Positions 10,184 to 20,327 of a stretch of DNA of 64,000 nucleotides are shown here, piece after piece (position 1 is the stretch's first letter; the number at the start of each line of letters is the position of its first letter). The stretch covers positions 3,355,501-3,419,500 of the forward strand of contig NC_056419.1 in assembly GCF_905147365.1 (NCBI RefSeq), given 5' to 3'. The notes beneath the pieces are model-generated. The model was not told the DNA's origin and did no database searches. It worked only from the letters and a program-made list of their open reading frames with translations. The position numbers and the translations under genes were made by a program. The DNA is from Aricia agestis. Its lineage: Eukaryota; Arthropoda; Insecta; Lepidoptera; Lycaenidae.

Positions 10184-12110
10184 CACTTTCATTATTTTTA
10201 ACAAAAAAATGAAACCGACTTTGAAGGTAAAAAGAATGATAATATGAACTAAAAAGTTTAAAATAATTCTCACTCTTTATTTTTTAAGAATAAAGAGTAA
10301 GATCTACGTTTTAAAAAGGGGAGAGCAGAATCCTAATTTTCCGCCTTCCAAGCGAAAATGTGCGTTTTCTATTGGTACTTAAATAAAAAATGCTATGATT
10401 TTTATAAAATTGTATATTAATATTATAATAAAATTTAAGACTTATTTTTCTCGATTTCATTTCAGCGAAATCGTCAATTACACTTTCATAATAAATAATT
10501 AATTTTTGATAAGCTTCATTTTACTGAAGCTTCTCTCACATGAAGCAGAATTTACAGGAAGGGTTGCATAAATTTTAAGAGCTGTGTGTTTAAGAGGAAA
10601 TGCATCCTATAAATCGTTTTTATATATTAACTTCTAACAAAGACACTGGTTGTAATTCATTTATTATTTGAATGTAAGTATTTGCCTTGTTCTTGAAAAA
10701 CTCTAAGTTCAGAAATTAATTCCGTTGAAATTAAGTACATGTCATATTGAGCCAAATTGAGTGCATATTTATTTAAATCATTTACGTTAATTTTCATTAT
10801 TTCTTCTCCAGGGCAGTCCCATGTAAAAGTCTACCATAAACTAAAAAAATAAATACCTGATTTTGGTGTTAAAAATACTTAATTATAGTCACAACATTAT
10901 GGTACTATTAGGATTTTATAGAAGCAACAATTTCTTAGCATTAATATATATATTTTTGTAGTGTCGGTCACATTATAGAGTCAATCATGCCCAAAAGTAG
11001 CGTTTTGTTTGTTATTTTTGCTGATAGAAGGCGAAAACAGCTACAGAAAACTGAGAGAGAAGCAGAAAGCTAAATTATTATTTTAAGAACCTGCCAGACC
11101 ACCTCAAAGTCAAATAAAATCCAAAATTTTGCGATGTCTGGAAATGGGAAGCAATTGTCACAAAAATCTGGCAGTAGGATATGAGATTATTACCGATATC
11201 GCAAGAAAATAAGATAATATTATTGATTTTTAACTTTATTGAACGTAAGATAGACTTGCAGAACTTCGCTATTACTTTAGAAACCTTCTAAAGTAATAGC
11301 GACCGAAACTCCATAGTGTCTGGTCGTTCTTACCTCTATAGGGCTCATATAATGGAAAATTTTTAGCTTAAAAAAATGGCGAAAGTCTGCCTATCGCTGC
11401 TTTTTGGGTTATTATGTTAATAGTTTTTGAGAAGATTTCGTGTTGAGTTATTTTTTGACTAATTACTAGTGATTTCGTTTTTGTGACGTTTAAGTTAAAA
11501 AAGCATTTTAATGAATGAAATAATTACTGATTACCTTTTATATACTTTTAGACTTCGTACTGTACGTGCTGAGATAGATAAATTTTAAAGTTTAATGTAA
11601 AACTACTGACTTTTACCTACACAAAGTGAGTGTAGTGTCGGTCACAATTTCTTTTGCTAATAAGTAGTTTTTTAAATAACTTACATATTATAGGTAACCA
11701 TTTTATGATAGTTTGTTTCATGCACTTTAGATAAAAATACAAAGTAGAGTTATTTAGCACACAGAGAGGAAGATTATTGGTGTTTACAAACACTCTCGGA
11801 AACGACTTCCTTTTGCATGTAGTGTCGGTCACGTTTATGTTTGACTAAATAAATGCTATTTGAAAACAACAGTGTATACCATTTTTTCTACATAAGTTAA
11901 CTTGTTTTATCTGCTACAAAGCCATCTTAAAATTTATACTAACAACATGATAGTAACCATAATATATGACAAAATAAAACGCAAGTCGTATCAAATGTAG
12001 AGTCAGTCACATATGGAATTGCCCTCCAGTTAAAAATGCAAAATCTAAATTCAATTCCCTAACGCTTTCAAAACTGAATGTATGGGTCCCATGACTGTGT
12101 GATGAAATTA
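10184..12110. other. AT-rich non-coding DNA with a recurring 15-bp motif
   Basis: TGTAGTGTCGGTCAC occurs at 10957-10971, 11631-11645 and 11818-11832, and a variant TGTAGAGTCAGTCAC at 11996-12010. The last three are spaced 187 and 178 bp apart, but the DNA between them is not obviously similar. A 15-bp-stem hairpin lies at 11267-11301. No gene is supported; the 71-codon minus-strand frame at 11617-11832 is simply bounded by two of these motifs. Confidence 0.5.
11267..11301. repeat. Perfect 15-bp hairpin
   Basis: CGCTATTACTTTAGA (11267-11281) and its exact reverse complement (11287-11301) flank the loop AACCT. Confidence 0.9.
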
Positions 12111-12111
12111 T

Positions 12112-12530
12112 TTAGGTAATAATCTTCATGATCACATAGGTTTTAACCGCAGAACGAGTTCTACGGAACTTTGTTGAATTGAAGTGGTGGTGGTAAGAAG
12201 TCACGCCGAGGTGCCTGGCGACAAGGGGCGCCTCCAAGTCTTTTGACAACAGATAGAATTCTGCGAAACAACGTTGACGGGGTAGCGCGGTGGGCCACGA
12301 GTATCGACTCGTACTCTCCTTAAAAGGAGTCCACACCGCCGTTTTTCCATACAAACGCTGTTCCCTGTTTCCTCCCTGGATAATGCCGGTAGAGTTATGA
12401 TTTTTTTCCTGAATATCTATGGCCACTATTAGCATGTCCCTATGTTTTCTTTTTTTTAATAATTTTATTATTAAAAAAGATAAGAACGTCCAAAAACCCA
12501 AAAAAAATGGCCAGATTTTCCTCTGTGTTC
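12112..12530. other. GC-rich block of unknown identity
   Basis: The segment 12140-12400 is markedly more GC-rich than its surroundings and is open in one minus-strand frame (12501-12112, 129 codons). The predicted protein shows no motif I recognise, and no promoter, splice or polyadenylation context stands out. It could be a fragment of a retroelement. No function is proposed. Confidence 0.35.
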
Positions 12531-12632
12531 AAACACCCAGAAAACAGAACTGGCTAGAATATACAAAAAAAAAATAAAAGATAGGAACACAGCTCAAGCT
12601 TTGCTTTAATTCTTAATGAAAAAAGTACTTAA

Positions 12633-13662
12633 GGGTAAGGCCGCCAAAATTGACAATTTATTTGTGGGACGTTTTTGTCGTTTTTTTCTGCAGTATCTTA
12701 TGGTTGGAATATCCAGTAAATTGTAGAGAATATCTGAATAATAAGTATACCGTCGAAGAATTAGATGATAGTCCCTTGCTCTAATATTAATATTGTTGCG
12801 AAAACCCTTCAATTGACTTGTTTTATCGATAGTTTAAAATAAAATATGGCTTTTTATTTTGTGTTACGAATTATATTTGTGTGACGAATTTTTACCCCAA
12901 AAGTACTATTTAAAGAGTCAACGTGCAAATGCAGTGTTAATACGGCAGCACTGTCATCAACAAAATTAATTTAAAAAAAATGCTAGGTTTATTATTTCCG
13001 GAGTAAATGAGTCTAAACTGGTCGTAACGTTTTTGTTTATGTGGAAAAAAATAAAAGTAAATGTGAATTCTAAGGTAATAAACAGATATTTTAATATTAT
13101 TGTATTATTTGCTAGCGATGAGGTCAAAGGTATATTATAAATCGCCCATTAATCCCAAGTTGCAATAAATAACCGAAATATAATGTGAAATTGTTGTAAA
13201 TTCTAAGTCTTTTGTGTTGCATTTGTGTTACGATTATGTAACATTTGTGTTATCGTAACACAATCGTTCTATAAAGCCGAATGCATAGTGGTATTTGGAG
13301 TGTAAAATGTGAAAAAAAAATAGGTATTTTATTTCAACTGACTTCACTTGAAAAGTATGGAACAGCTGATTTATTTTTTCGCTATTTCACTGTTACTTCC
13401 ATACAAAAAGTTATTCGTAATGATGAGCCCTAGTAATGGTTTTCAAGTTGTGAGTTACTTACATGTTGTACACCTGTGTCAACCAACCAACCACGTCATT
13501 TTATCTTGTACTAAATCGTCTTACAGAAATAAAAAAATAAAAATTGTCGGTAATTTATTTCACCATTATGAAACCACCTTTATCCAAAAATGGTGTCACT
13601 TTTGTGTAACGGTAACACAAAATCTTTTGTGTTACTATTTGACAATTCTGGCGGCCTTACCC
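12633..13662. mobile_element. Non-autonomous TTAA-flanked element, Kolobok-like
   Basis: Ends GGGTAAGGCCGCCAAAATTG and, inward from the right, GGGTAAGGCCGCCAGAATTG match at 19 of 20 positions. TTAA flanks both sides (12629-12632, 13663-13666). TTAA duplications occur in piggyBac and Kolobok families; the GGG start fits Kolobok better than the CCC start of piggyBac. The 1030-bp interior has no transposase but repeats TTTGTGTTAC-type motifs near 12859, 13209-13265 and 13600-13635. Confidence 0.75.
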
Positions 13663-13666
13663 TTAA

Positions 13667-13887
13667 ATCTGTTAAGTTTTGGAGAAGGAATCAGCGGACA
13701 ACGAATCGAAGATTTTCTGTTCTTTTATTAGAACTTTTGTCGTGTTGTCTCTATCGCGCTCTGCGGTGGAAGACTTGAGATTGGTAAGACAGCAATACAT
13801 TTTCAAATACCTATTTTCAATTTCTCTCGCCCTTGGTGTATCCTCTTAAGTATTGATTATGTCTCACCGGTCATGCTGTATAAGGAG
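13667..13887. other. Host DNA beside the TTAA element, probably an older repeat
   Basis: Contains GTTTTGGAGAAGGAATC and a moderately GC-rich stretch up to 13780. A short frame here has no recognisable protein. I suspect an older transposon into which the TTAA element inserted, but I cannot place it. Confidence 0.35.
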
Positions 13888-14222
13888 TCAGGCGTTCTGT
13901 CAGCACCTTCGGAACCATGGCATACCTTGATAAAAATTTTTCTTTTTGGTAGCATAATATTATGTTTAGTATACTTCTCATGAAACCAAAATTACTATAA
14001 TATTATGTTTCCATATAAATTTCCCTCGATTACTCGTGGATCCCATCATCAGGTCACAACTTTTATGAACATGGTACCAAATTCAAGTTAAACCCTATAC
14101 AACACAAAAAGAATTTTGAAAATCGGACCACAAACGGGCAACGGCTAAGTAATCGTTGAACATACAAAAAACTATACATACAGCCGAATGTATTACCTCC
14201 TCCTTTTTGGAAGTCGGTCAAT
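13888..14222 (+). mobile_element. LINE 3'-end-like repeat (family D), copy 1
   Basis: Shares an ordered set of blocks with 43165-43500: AGCACCTTCGGAACCA, TCCCTCGATTACTCGTGGAT, GAATTTTGAAAATCGG, AGTAATCGTTGAACATA and TTTGGAAGTCGGT. The last block is a very common lepidopteran repeat end, probably a LINE 3' UTR. A 3' fragment is at 17957-18078. Confidence 0.65.
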
Positions 14223-14299
14223 CATTAGTATTGTTGTTTTATCTCAGTACTTAATAAGAAAAAATCATATATTAATTAATGACCGATATTAAATGAAAA

Positions 14300-14448
14300 A
14301 AAGAAGTAAAAATAAAAATAATTTATTTTGTACTTGTTCAGATACTTATACTAAATTAAGTAGCACACGTAGCCTCTTGACATTATGCACAAACATCCAC
14401 TCACTCACAGGTATCACAGATAAATAAATCTTCTATAAGTACTCGAAT
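14300..14448 (-). promoter_or_regulatory. 3' UTR and polyadenylation signal of the small gene
   Basis: AATAAA on the minus strand at 14327-14322 lies about 120 nt after the stop codon of the 14643-14449 ORF. The transcript from the TATA box to here would be about 480 nt. Confidence 0.5.
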
Positions 14449-14643
14449 TTACGAGTATCTTTCGCGAACTTTAGCGAACATTTCAGGGTCCCGCGCGCCA
14501 TTTTGTTTTCCGAAGAACGTCGTTTTAGTAGTTTTCAGTAGAGCCTTGCCGTCTTCCGATCCTTTCCTCCAGTAGACGGTTTGGACTGCATTTCTCCCGG
14601 CGATGTAGCGGGTGGCGCTTCCGATGAGGTGCATTTTGTCCAT
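14449..14643 (-). CDS. Small basic single-exon protein, 64 residues, function unknown
   Basis: The protein begins MDKMHLIGSATRYIAGRNAV and ends PEMFAKVRERYS. It is basic, with about 13 Lys/Arg, and has no signal peptide or membrane segment, and no family I recognise. Four things support a real gene. The first ATG sits in CAAAATGG, a good insect start context. Codons in the first half strongly prefer G or C in third position although the surrounding DNA is AT-rich. A TATATAAG box lies 166-173 nt upstream with no better start between it and the ATG. An AATAAA follows about 120 nt after the stop. The ATG at 14634-14632 (codon 4) is an alternative start. It may be an intronless lineage-specific gene; a retrocopy is less likely because its own TATA box is present and no A-tail is seen. 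Confidence 0.6.
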   Translation of the reverse strand: MDKMHLIGSATRYIAGRNAVQTVYWRKGSEDGKALLKTTKTTFFGKQNGARDPEMFAKVRERYS

Positions 14644-14782
14644 TTTGTTTTTTTTTTTCTGTTTTATTGACGCGGATGGTCAAAGACAAAAAAGTTTGTG
14701 ACTGGCACAAAAAAAAACTTTAACAAATTCGTAATTTGAATTTTCAAATTGGAACGTCTTGTTTCTTCTGTTGCTGTGCTTG

Positions 14783-14876
14783 TCATGTGGCCAGAACCGG
14801 CGTTGCCGCTTATATACTATCGAGTCTGTATGACGCATTATCGCGTTTGTAAACTTTGCACTAAGCACGCGCGTGC
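14783..14876 (-). promoter_or_regulatory. Core promoter of the small gene
   Basis: TATATAAG on the minus strand occupies 14816-14809, which predicts transcription starting near 14785-14780. About 50 bp further upstream is a perfect 12-bp palindrome, GCACGCGCGTGC (14865-14876). A TGACGCA motif, similar to a CRE/AP-1 site, lies between them on the opposite strand (14830-14836). Confidence 0.5.
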
Positions 14877-14879
14877 GAA

Positions 14880-15427
14880 GCTATTAGAATAATCAAATAG
14901 GACCACAATTGAACCCGTGTAGATTTCCACTCAGATAAATTTCCATATTTCCAAGGATACTAAATGGGATGGGAGTAATTGGAATATATTTAATGGTAGG
15001 TACGTTAAATGAATTAACTTAAATACTTTCAAGATGGACCACAAATGCAGCCTTATTCATTTCACATTATATTTTAGAAAGACCCAGGTCCCAAAAAACA
15101 TAATTTAATATTTTACGAAAACCCAAGATTTTCTTAGACGTGTTGTGTTAAGTACCTAAACTTCCTAACTTAATCGTTTGATTTGTATTAAATTTTTCAA
15201 TAAATATAAATATAAAACGCTTATTGAAATTAAATAATTTAGAGTTATCATTTATTAGTTAATGACCCCTAATATTCTGGCTGATCACTTAACAGTTTTA
15301 TATTTTAGTCTTTGGTCTATAATAATGAGGTAATCACGTATTGATTTAGGTAAATAGGTCTTGTATGATCATAGGAAGACTTACTTGTATGATTCCGTTT
15401 TATTTTTACTAGCTGTTTGACCGAGCT
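14880..15427. other. AT-rich non-coding DNA
   Basis: No gene or clear repeat is visible. Confidence 0.5.
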
Positions 15428-15772
15428 TTTTTTTTTTTTAATGAAATAAGGGGCAAACGAGCAAACGGGTCACCTGATGGAAAGCAACTTCCGTCGCCCA
15501 TGGACACTCGCAGCATCAGAAGAGCTGCAGGTGCGTTGCCGGCCTTTTAAGAGGGAATAGGGTAATAGGGGAGGGTAGGGATGGGAAGGGAAGGGAATAG
15601 GGAAGGGTAGGGAAGGGAATAGGGTAAGGGATTGGGCTTCCGGTAAAAACTCACTCACTCGGCGAAACACAGCGCAAGCGCTGTTTCACGCCGGTTTTCT
15701 GTGAGAACGTGGTATTTCTCCGGTCGAGCCGGCCCATTCGTGCTGAAGCATGGCTCTCCCACGTATAAAAGC
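15428..15772 (-). mobile_element. Lepidopteran SINE-like retroposon, full length
   Basis: Same family as 3962-4272, inverted: a T-run (A-tail), GAAATAAGGGGCAAACGAGC, GGTGCGTTGCCGGCCTTTT, a purine-rich tract with AGGGAATAGGGTAATAGGGG, GCGCAAGCGCTGTTTCACGC, and finally GGCTCTCCCACGTATAAA. It is the longest copy in the window because the purine tract is expanded. Confidence 0.85.
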
Positions 15773-15985
15773 TTTGCTCTAAATTCGATAAAACACGAAT
15801 AAAATTACATTTTCTAAAAATGATTCCTAGCTAGATCGATTTATCGCCCCCGAAACCCCCTATATACTCATGAAAATCGTTGGAGCCGATTCCGAGATTC
15901 CAATTATATATGTACAAGAATTGCTCGTTTAAAGATAGTATAGATTTTATTTGAAAAACTAATACAAGTTAAGTATACATATAAA

Positions 15986-16200
15986 TCCATACTTAATATT
16001 AAATAAGTAAATCTGAAAGTGTGTCCTGTGTGTCCTCTTCACGCCCAAACCGCTGAACCGATTTTGCTGAAATTTGGTATGGAGATACTTTGAGTCCCGG
16101 GAAAGTACATAAGCTTCTTTCTATCCTGGAAAAATGAACCGTTCTCGTGCGATAAACGAATTTTGATGTAATGGAGTTGCTAGAGTATAGTACTTCATAC
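15986..16200 (+). mobile_element. Lep1-type Helitron-like element, decayed 3' end
   Basis: Starts A|TCCATACTTAATATT and continues CCTCTTCACGCCCAAACCGC, TGAACCGATTTTGCTGAAAT, TTTGAGTCCCGGGAAAG and GCGATAAACGAATTTTG. The expected 3' CTAG is lost around 16190. Confidence 0.65.
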
Positions 16201-16205
16201 TGTAA

Positions 16206-17099
16206 AGAAGCCAAACAAAATTGTTTTTCTTTGATATAAACTACATAATATGACTAATTAAAAATATGACATTGTTAAAAAATAAATGATAACTAGTTAA
16301 CTACTGGAAACATTCCGTGTGGAAATGTTTACACATTATTTCATGATAATAATAATTATTATAGATAAAAAATATTATGTTTTTGTTTTGTATCTTTATC
16401 GCAGTGTGTTGGAGTGTTTATGGTAAACTTTATTAAAATATTGTCCAGTCACACAGTTTTCGCAATAATAACCTTTAATAACATTCTTAGTTTATTAAAT
16501 TAATGTATTATATTATGATTTTTCTGTATATCGGAAACGCAAAAATATTTACGTATGTGTTAAAGCAGGTAGCGTTAGCGCCTTATATTGACTAAGAAGT
16601 AAGAATATTATAAAATATTAATTATTATTCGAAAATATAAGAATACAGTTCTTGGAAGTCCAGGGAAGATTTATATAGGAAGAAAGTGAAACAAAGTTCA
16701 CCGGTTCATCTAGTAACATAATATTTTTATCGCTAGAAATATTCAGTATCCTAATTATCCTTAAGACTAATTCTTAACAAGAATCAGTTAGAAAACACAC
16801 CAAAATCTGCATAAACAGTACCCCGTACCCCGCAAGTCGCAACAAATCAAATTTGATCAAAAAGCATATAGCCTGTTTTTGGCCTTAGACAAAAGCTCTA
16901 GTTTTTGAACTCTACATTCACGTTTTATGGAAAAAAAAATATGATTTCCGATTTCTAGTTTTAATGGATTTTCACACGCTGCAATTTCTGTTTCCAAATT
17001 TATTTTTTATTGGACTTAAATTCGGTCACGATCTGAATATAACAGTGGATTTTTTGGACGAATCGCTTGAATATAAAAATGACTGTAAAGATATTGTGA
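16206..17099. other. AT-rich non-coding DNA
   Basis: No gene is supported. The 60-codon frame at 16964-17146 runs into a Helitron-like end and has no domain. Confidence 0.45.
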
Positions 17100-17140
17100 T
17101 CCTAGCTGTTGCCCGCAACTTCGTCCGCGTGAATATATGT
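17100..17140 (-). mobile_element. Helitron-like 3' terminal fragment
   Basis: On the minus strand this reads ACGCGGACGAAGTTGCGGGC followed by AACAGCTAGG, the hairpin-containing 3' end typical of lepidopteran Helitron-like elements, ending in CTAG. A similar fragment is at 59760-59795. Confidence 0.5.
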
Positions 17141-17399
17141 TATTAAAATCGAGATTTACAAAATTGAACACCTATCTACGACTATTTTATTTGGATCTAT
17201 ATTACACACGAAATTTTTAATGCACTACGAAAATAAACTATAATAATAAAAATTGTAACTGAGCTAGGTATAGCTAAATTAATATTGGAATTAATTGTTG
17301 TGTTAAACTGTTGCCAATAATAATTATGACAAAAACGCTTGGACACGGATTAAGTTCCTATAGCGCTGTCCATGATATCACCGTAGTATGCGACATCGG

Positions 17400-17810
17400 A
17401 TTTACACTGTAGTTTGTTTAGCATTGTAGTTCTAGTAAAAACTCTCCCAGAGAACATGATGAGAGGTTTATTCAAACATACTGCCTTCGTTAATGGAATC
17501 AGGCGTTACTTTGCGGAAATCCATAGTTTAAATTTAGTTTGTTATTATTTTTAGCAATATTCCGCGAAAACAACTTCCACCTTTAAGTAAATGAGTGAGT
17601 GTACGCATAGGCATGCGTACAGCACCTCCCTCCTCCCACACTGCCAATGCGTACACTCGCATGCAAGAACTTGCAAACACCACCACCACACAAGCAATAA
17701 TGTTGGCAAATCCGTGCAAGGCCCCTCACCACCATGCAGGTTGAAAACCTCGACGAGCGTTTCGCCCCAACACCGGAGCATCCTCAGGATGTGGACTCTA
17801 CGAACAACGT
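17400..17810 (-). mobile_element. Possible Penelope-like retroelement terminal region
   Basis: The minus strand reads from a CTGAGGA...GAAAC motif (17787-17759) through GCATGCGAGTGTACGCATTG and TCGCGGAATATTGC to TGGATTTCCGCAAAGTAACG. Part of it recurs at 53172-53384, where the last segment is inverted. The core motif resembles the hammerhead ribozymes known from Penelope-like elements, which is the only basis for the class suggestion. It could be another retroelement 3' region. Confidence 0.35.
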
Positions 17811-17825
17811 CCGTTAAGTCACTTA

Positions 17826-17956
17826 ACTTAATAAAATTAGAATATAATTAAAATTTAAGGGGAGCTCCCATACAAAAACACAACTTTTGGCCTATTTTTT
17901 CTCTATAACAGTACGGAACCCTTCGTGCGTGAATCCGACTCGCACTTGGCCGATTT
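17826..17956 (+). mobile_element. 3' fragment of the GGTTCCG repeat (family R)
   Basis: Ends TACGGAACCCTTCGTGCG, then CCGACTCGCACTTGGCCG and a T-rich run, the same 3' terminus as the complete copy at 52648-53172. Confidence 0.7.
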
Positions 17957-18205
17957 TATTGTAAATATGGTATCGAATTCGGGCAATCCAATAAAATAAT
18001 ACAACAAAAAAGAATTTTGAAAATCTGACTACAAACAGCAAAGTAAACATTAACTCCTCCTTTTTTAAAGTCGGTTAAAAAAAAGTATCTAAGATGTTGA
18101 CCAGGGATATAAGGTATCATCATGCCAAATTTCATTGAAATCGGTCCAGCGGATTCAGAGATTAGCCTGTACAAACAGACAAACAGACAGAGAAACAAAA
18201 ATTTC
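17957..18205 (+). mobile_element. Family D 3' fragment followed by another repeat fragment
   Basis: AAGAATTTTGAAAATCTGAC and TTTTAAAGTCGGTTAAA (to 18078) match the ends of 13888-14222 and 43165-43500. The following ATGCCAAATTTCATTGAAAT and CGGTCCAGCGGATTCAGAG are typical of decayed lepidopteran repeats of the Helitron-like type. Confidence 0.5.
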
Positions 18206-18358
18206 AAAAACAGTTAAAATGTGTTCTATTACTCTTCTAAAATGCCCTGTACATACAGGTACACAAAATACAATACTAAAATGACTCGTTTTTTCAAGTT
18301 TATTTTCAATGTACAAAAATTTTACCTCAACGATTTTATTATAAGTATAGATTTGTCA

Positions 18359-18755
18359 CTAAAAGCGGAAATTAAGTTTCCTAAAAGTCTAAATACCTAT
18401 TCGGTTAACAAAAACCACTGTTAAAAATAACTTATTATTAGGCGTAACCGAAATTAAACGTTAAAATCGATAATTCATAAAATTAGCAAAAATTTTGAAA
18501 GATTGCACTCCATCAAAACCAATCAAAGGTCTCTACACTAGCATATAATTCACCTTTCATGACTGTTTTTCTTATGAATGTTGAGTAATTTGCTTCAAAG
18601 CAAAAACGTCTACAGCGTAATTTTACATAGCTTTTAATGAAAAAATATAGTTGGCTATGTAATATGGCGCTATTTGGCTCTTTCTAATGTAAATCACCGC
18701 TACATCACTGATTGCACTGCAATATGACCAAAAACGATATAAGCCAAATCTTACA
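18359..18755 (-). mobile_element. Truncated copy of the 38644-41107 element
   Basis: On the minus strand this segment is colinear with three separated blocks of the plus-strand element: 38667-38807, 39466-39639 and 40531-40625. It lacks both the 658-bp minisatellite block and the 891-bp hAT-like insertion of that copy, so it shows the uninterrupted state. Neither CCCAGGTAGC terminus is present here. Confidence 0.75.
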
Positions 18756-18957
18756 TAGCAAGTTGTCAAATGTGTGTTTTGTATTGACGCTCCCTGAGTT
18801 TGGCCTAAGCCTTAACGCAGAAGCAATAGATTTTCAATTATTGTTATGCAGCAGCCTGCTGCCGCTTGGAGATGATTTTGGCATACTTAGTTTAAAAGCT
18901 TTACTTACAATTTTAATAAAATACTTTTCGCCGTTTAAGAACTTACCACAGTATAAC

Positions 18958-19320
18958 CAGAGTAGACAGAATGATAGAGTATGCCGACTTAGAACTGATG
19001 TTGAAATTTTTAAATTTGACGTATTATGACGAAAATCGTCGGTAGGGTTGTTAACACACATCACCTACGAATTTAAAACTATGACATATTCGATGGACGT
19101 GTTCCTCTTTGGTCGTATTGTTGTTTGTGTTTTGGCACATGTGATTAAAATTGTCAGAATCCAATTTTGAAAACTTTATTTTAAATATTTAAAAATAAAT
19201 TATATCAGCCAGCAAGAGGCACATTCCGTTCATAATCCTAGTGAAACCCGACGAATTTGACAGATATTTAAACCTGTCCGTCTCTTTGCAGTCGAACTAC
19301 TGGTCGTTATGTCTATTGTG
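18958..19320 (-). mobile_element. P-like non-autonomous element, copy 1
   Basis: 363 bp flanked by an exact 7-bp duplication GTATAAC (18951-18957, 19321-19327). Ends are CAGAGTAGACAGAAT on the left and, inward from the right, CACAATAGACATAAC, matching at 11 of 15. It is similar over its full length to 27104-27464 in the opposite orientation. It has no coding capacity. P-superfamily elements make 7-8 bp duplications and begin with CA, which is why they are the leading candidate. Confidence 0.7.
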
Positions 19321-19327
19321 GTATAAC

Positions 19328-19952
19328 ATTGACATTGAGTGGGTTTGTATTATTTCTCGGAAGCGGCAATAAAATAAGCAAATAGTACGTAATCAGTTTA
19401 TCACATAACGGATACAGATAGTTGACATAATATTATTATTTAAGTATTATGTTATACGTCAACATGTTAACGGGATTGAAAATAATGCGACTTTAGCCAG
19501 GACTTGCTTTGTAAACAATATCCTAGGACCTAGACCAAGAAAAACACCATAAGGCAATGTCTCACTATACGCAATATTTTCATATTTTATTCGCGCGGTT
19601 TCACAAAAACCAGGCTAGGCTAGGAAATCATGTAATCAGACTGCAGCGACCTAACCAAAATCGGCGTGACCAAAACCTGTGATGTATCATTCCATACCCA
19701 GGTGGTCTTATCTCCAGCAGACACTAACAGCATGATATTTACTCATTACATAACACCCATTAATGTTATTACAATAAAATAAGTAGAACAAATATTATTT
19801 AGTCTAAACAAATATTTAATAACTAGCACGATGTGTCAGTATGATTGTTTACCTACCTATTGAGATAGTGATATCCATACTTAAGACGTTGACGTTAACG
19901 AAGATGCCGTAATTTACCGTTTTTAGAGTCTCATTATACTTATTATTAATTA
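19328..19952. other. Non-coding DNA
   Basis: No gene or clear repeat is seen. Confidence 0.45.
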
Positions 19953-19954
19953 TA

Positions 19955-20178
19955 CAGTGTGTAACAAAAAAAAGTTATAATACTTTAGGGTGTGTTCGTG
20001 TTCCTTGCAGCGCTGAAAGACGAAAAATTTTTTTCACTTTTGTATGGGCAAGGGCCCCGCGCCCCCATACAAAAGTGAAAAAAAATTGGTCTTTCAGTGC
20101 TGCTACTTTCACAGTGAACTCTCTACAAGGACCACGTACACACCCTAAAATATTATCACTTATTTTTATTACACTCTG
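19955..20178. mobile_element. TA-flanked MITE, family CAGNGTGTAACAAAA, copy 1
   Basis: Ends CAGTGTGTAACAAAAA and, inward from the right, CAGAGTGTAATAAAAA, with TA on both sides. The centre is a second inverted repeat around CACTTTTGTATGGG and CCCATACAAAAGTG. A TA duplication suggests the Tc1/mariner superfamily. Confidence 0.7.
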
Positions 20179-20327
20179 TATATCATCTTATTGCACATAA
20201 TAATGCACATAATAATTTGAAAGCTACAAAATTATAATAAAAATACAGCATTTCTTCAGCATAATATGAACAATGAACATTCCTTTCCCGTTATTAATTT
20301 CCTATTTTTGTTTATTATACTCATAAC

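Noticed and set aside
12112..12501. 129-codon minus-strand frame in a GC-rich block.
   Set aside because: No recognisable domain, no promoter or splice context, and composition alone is not enough; kept only as an unknown block.
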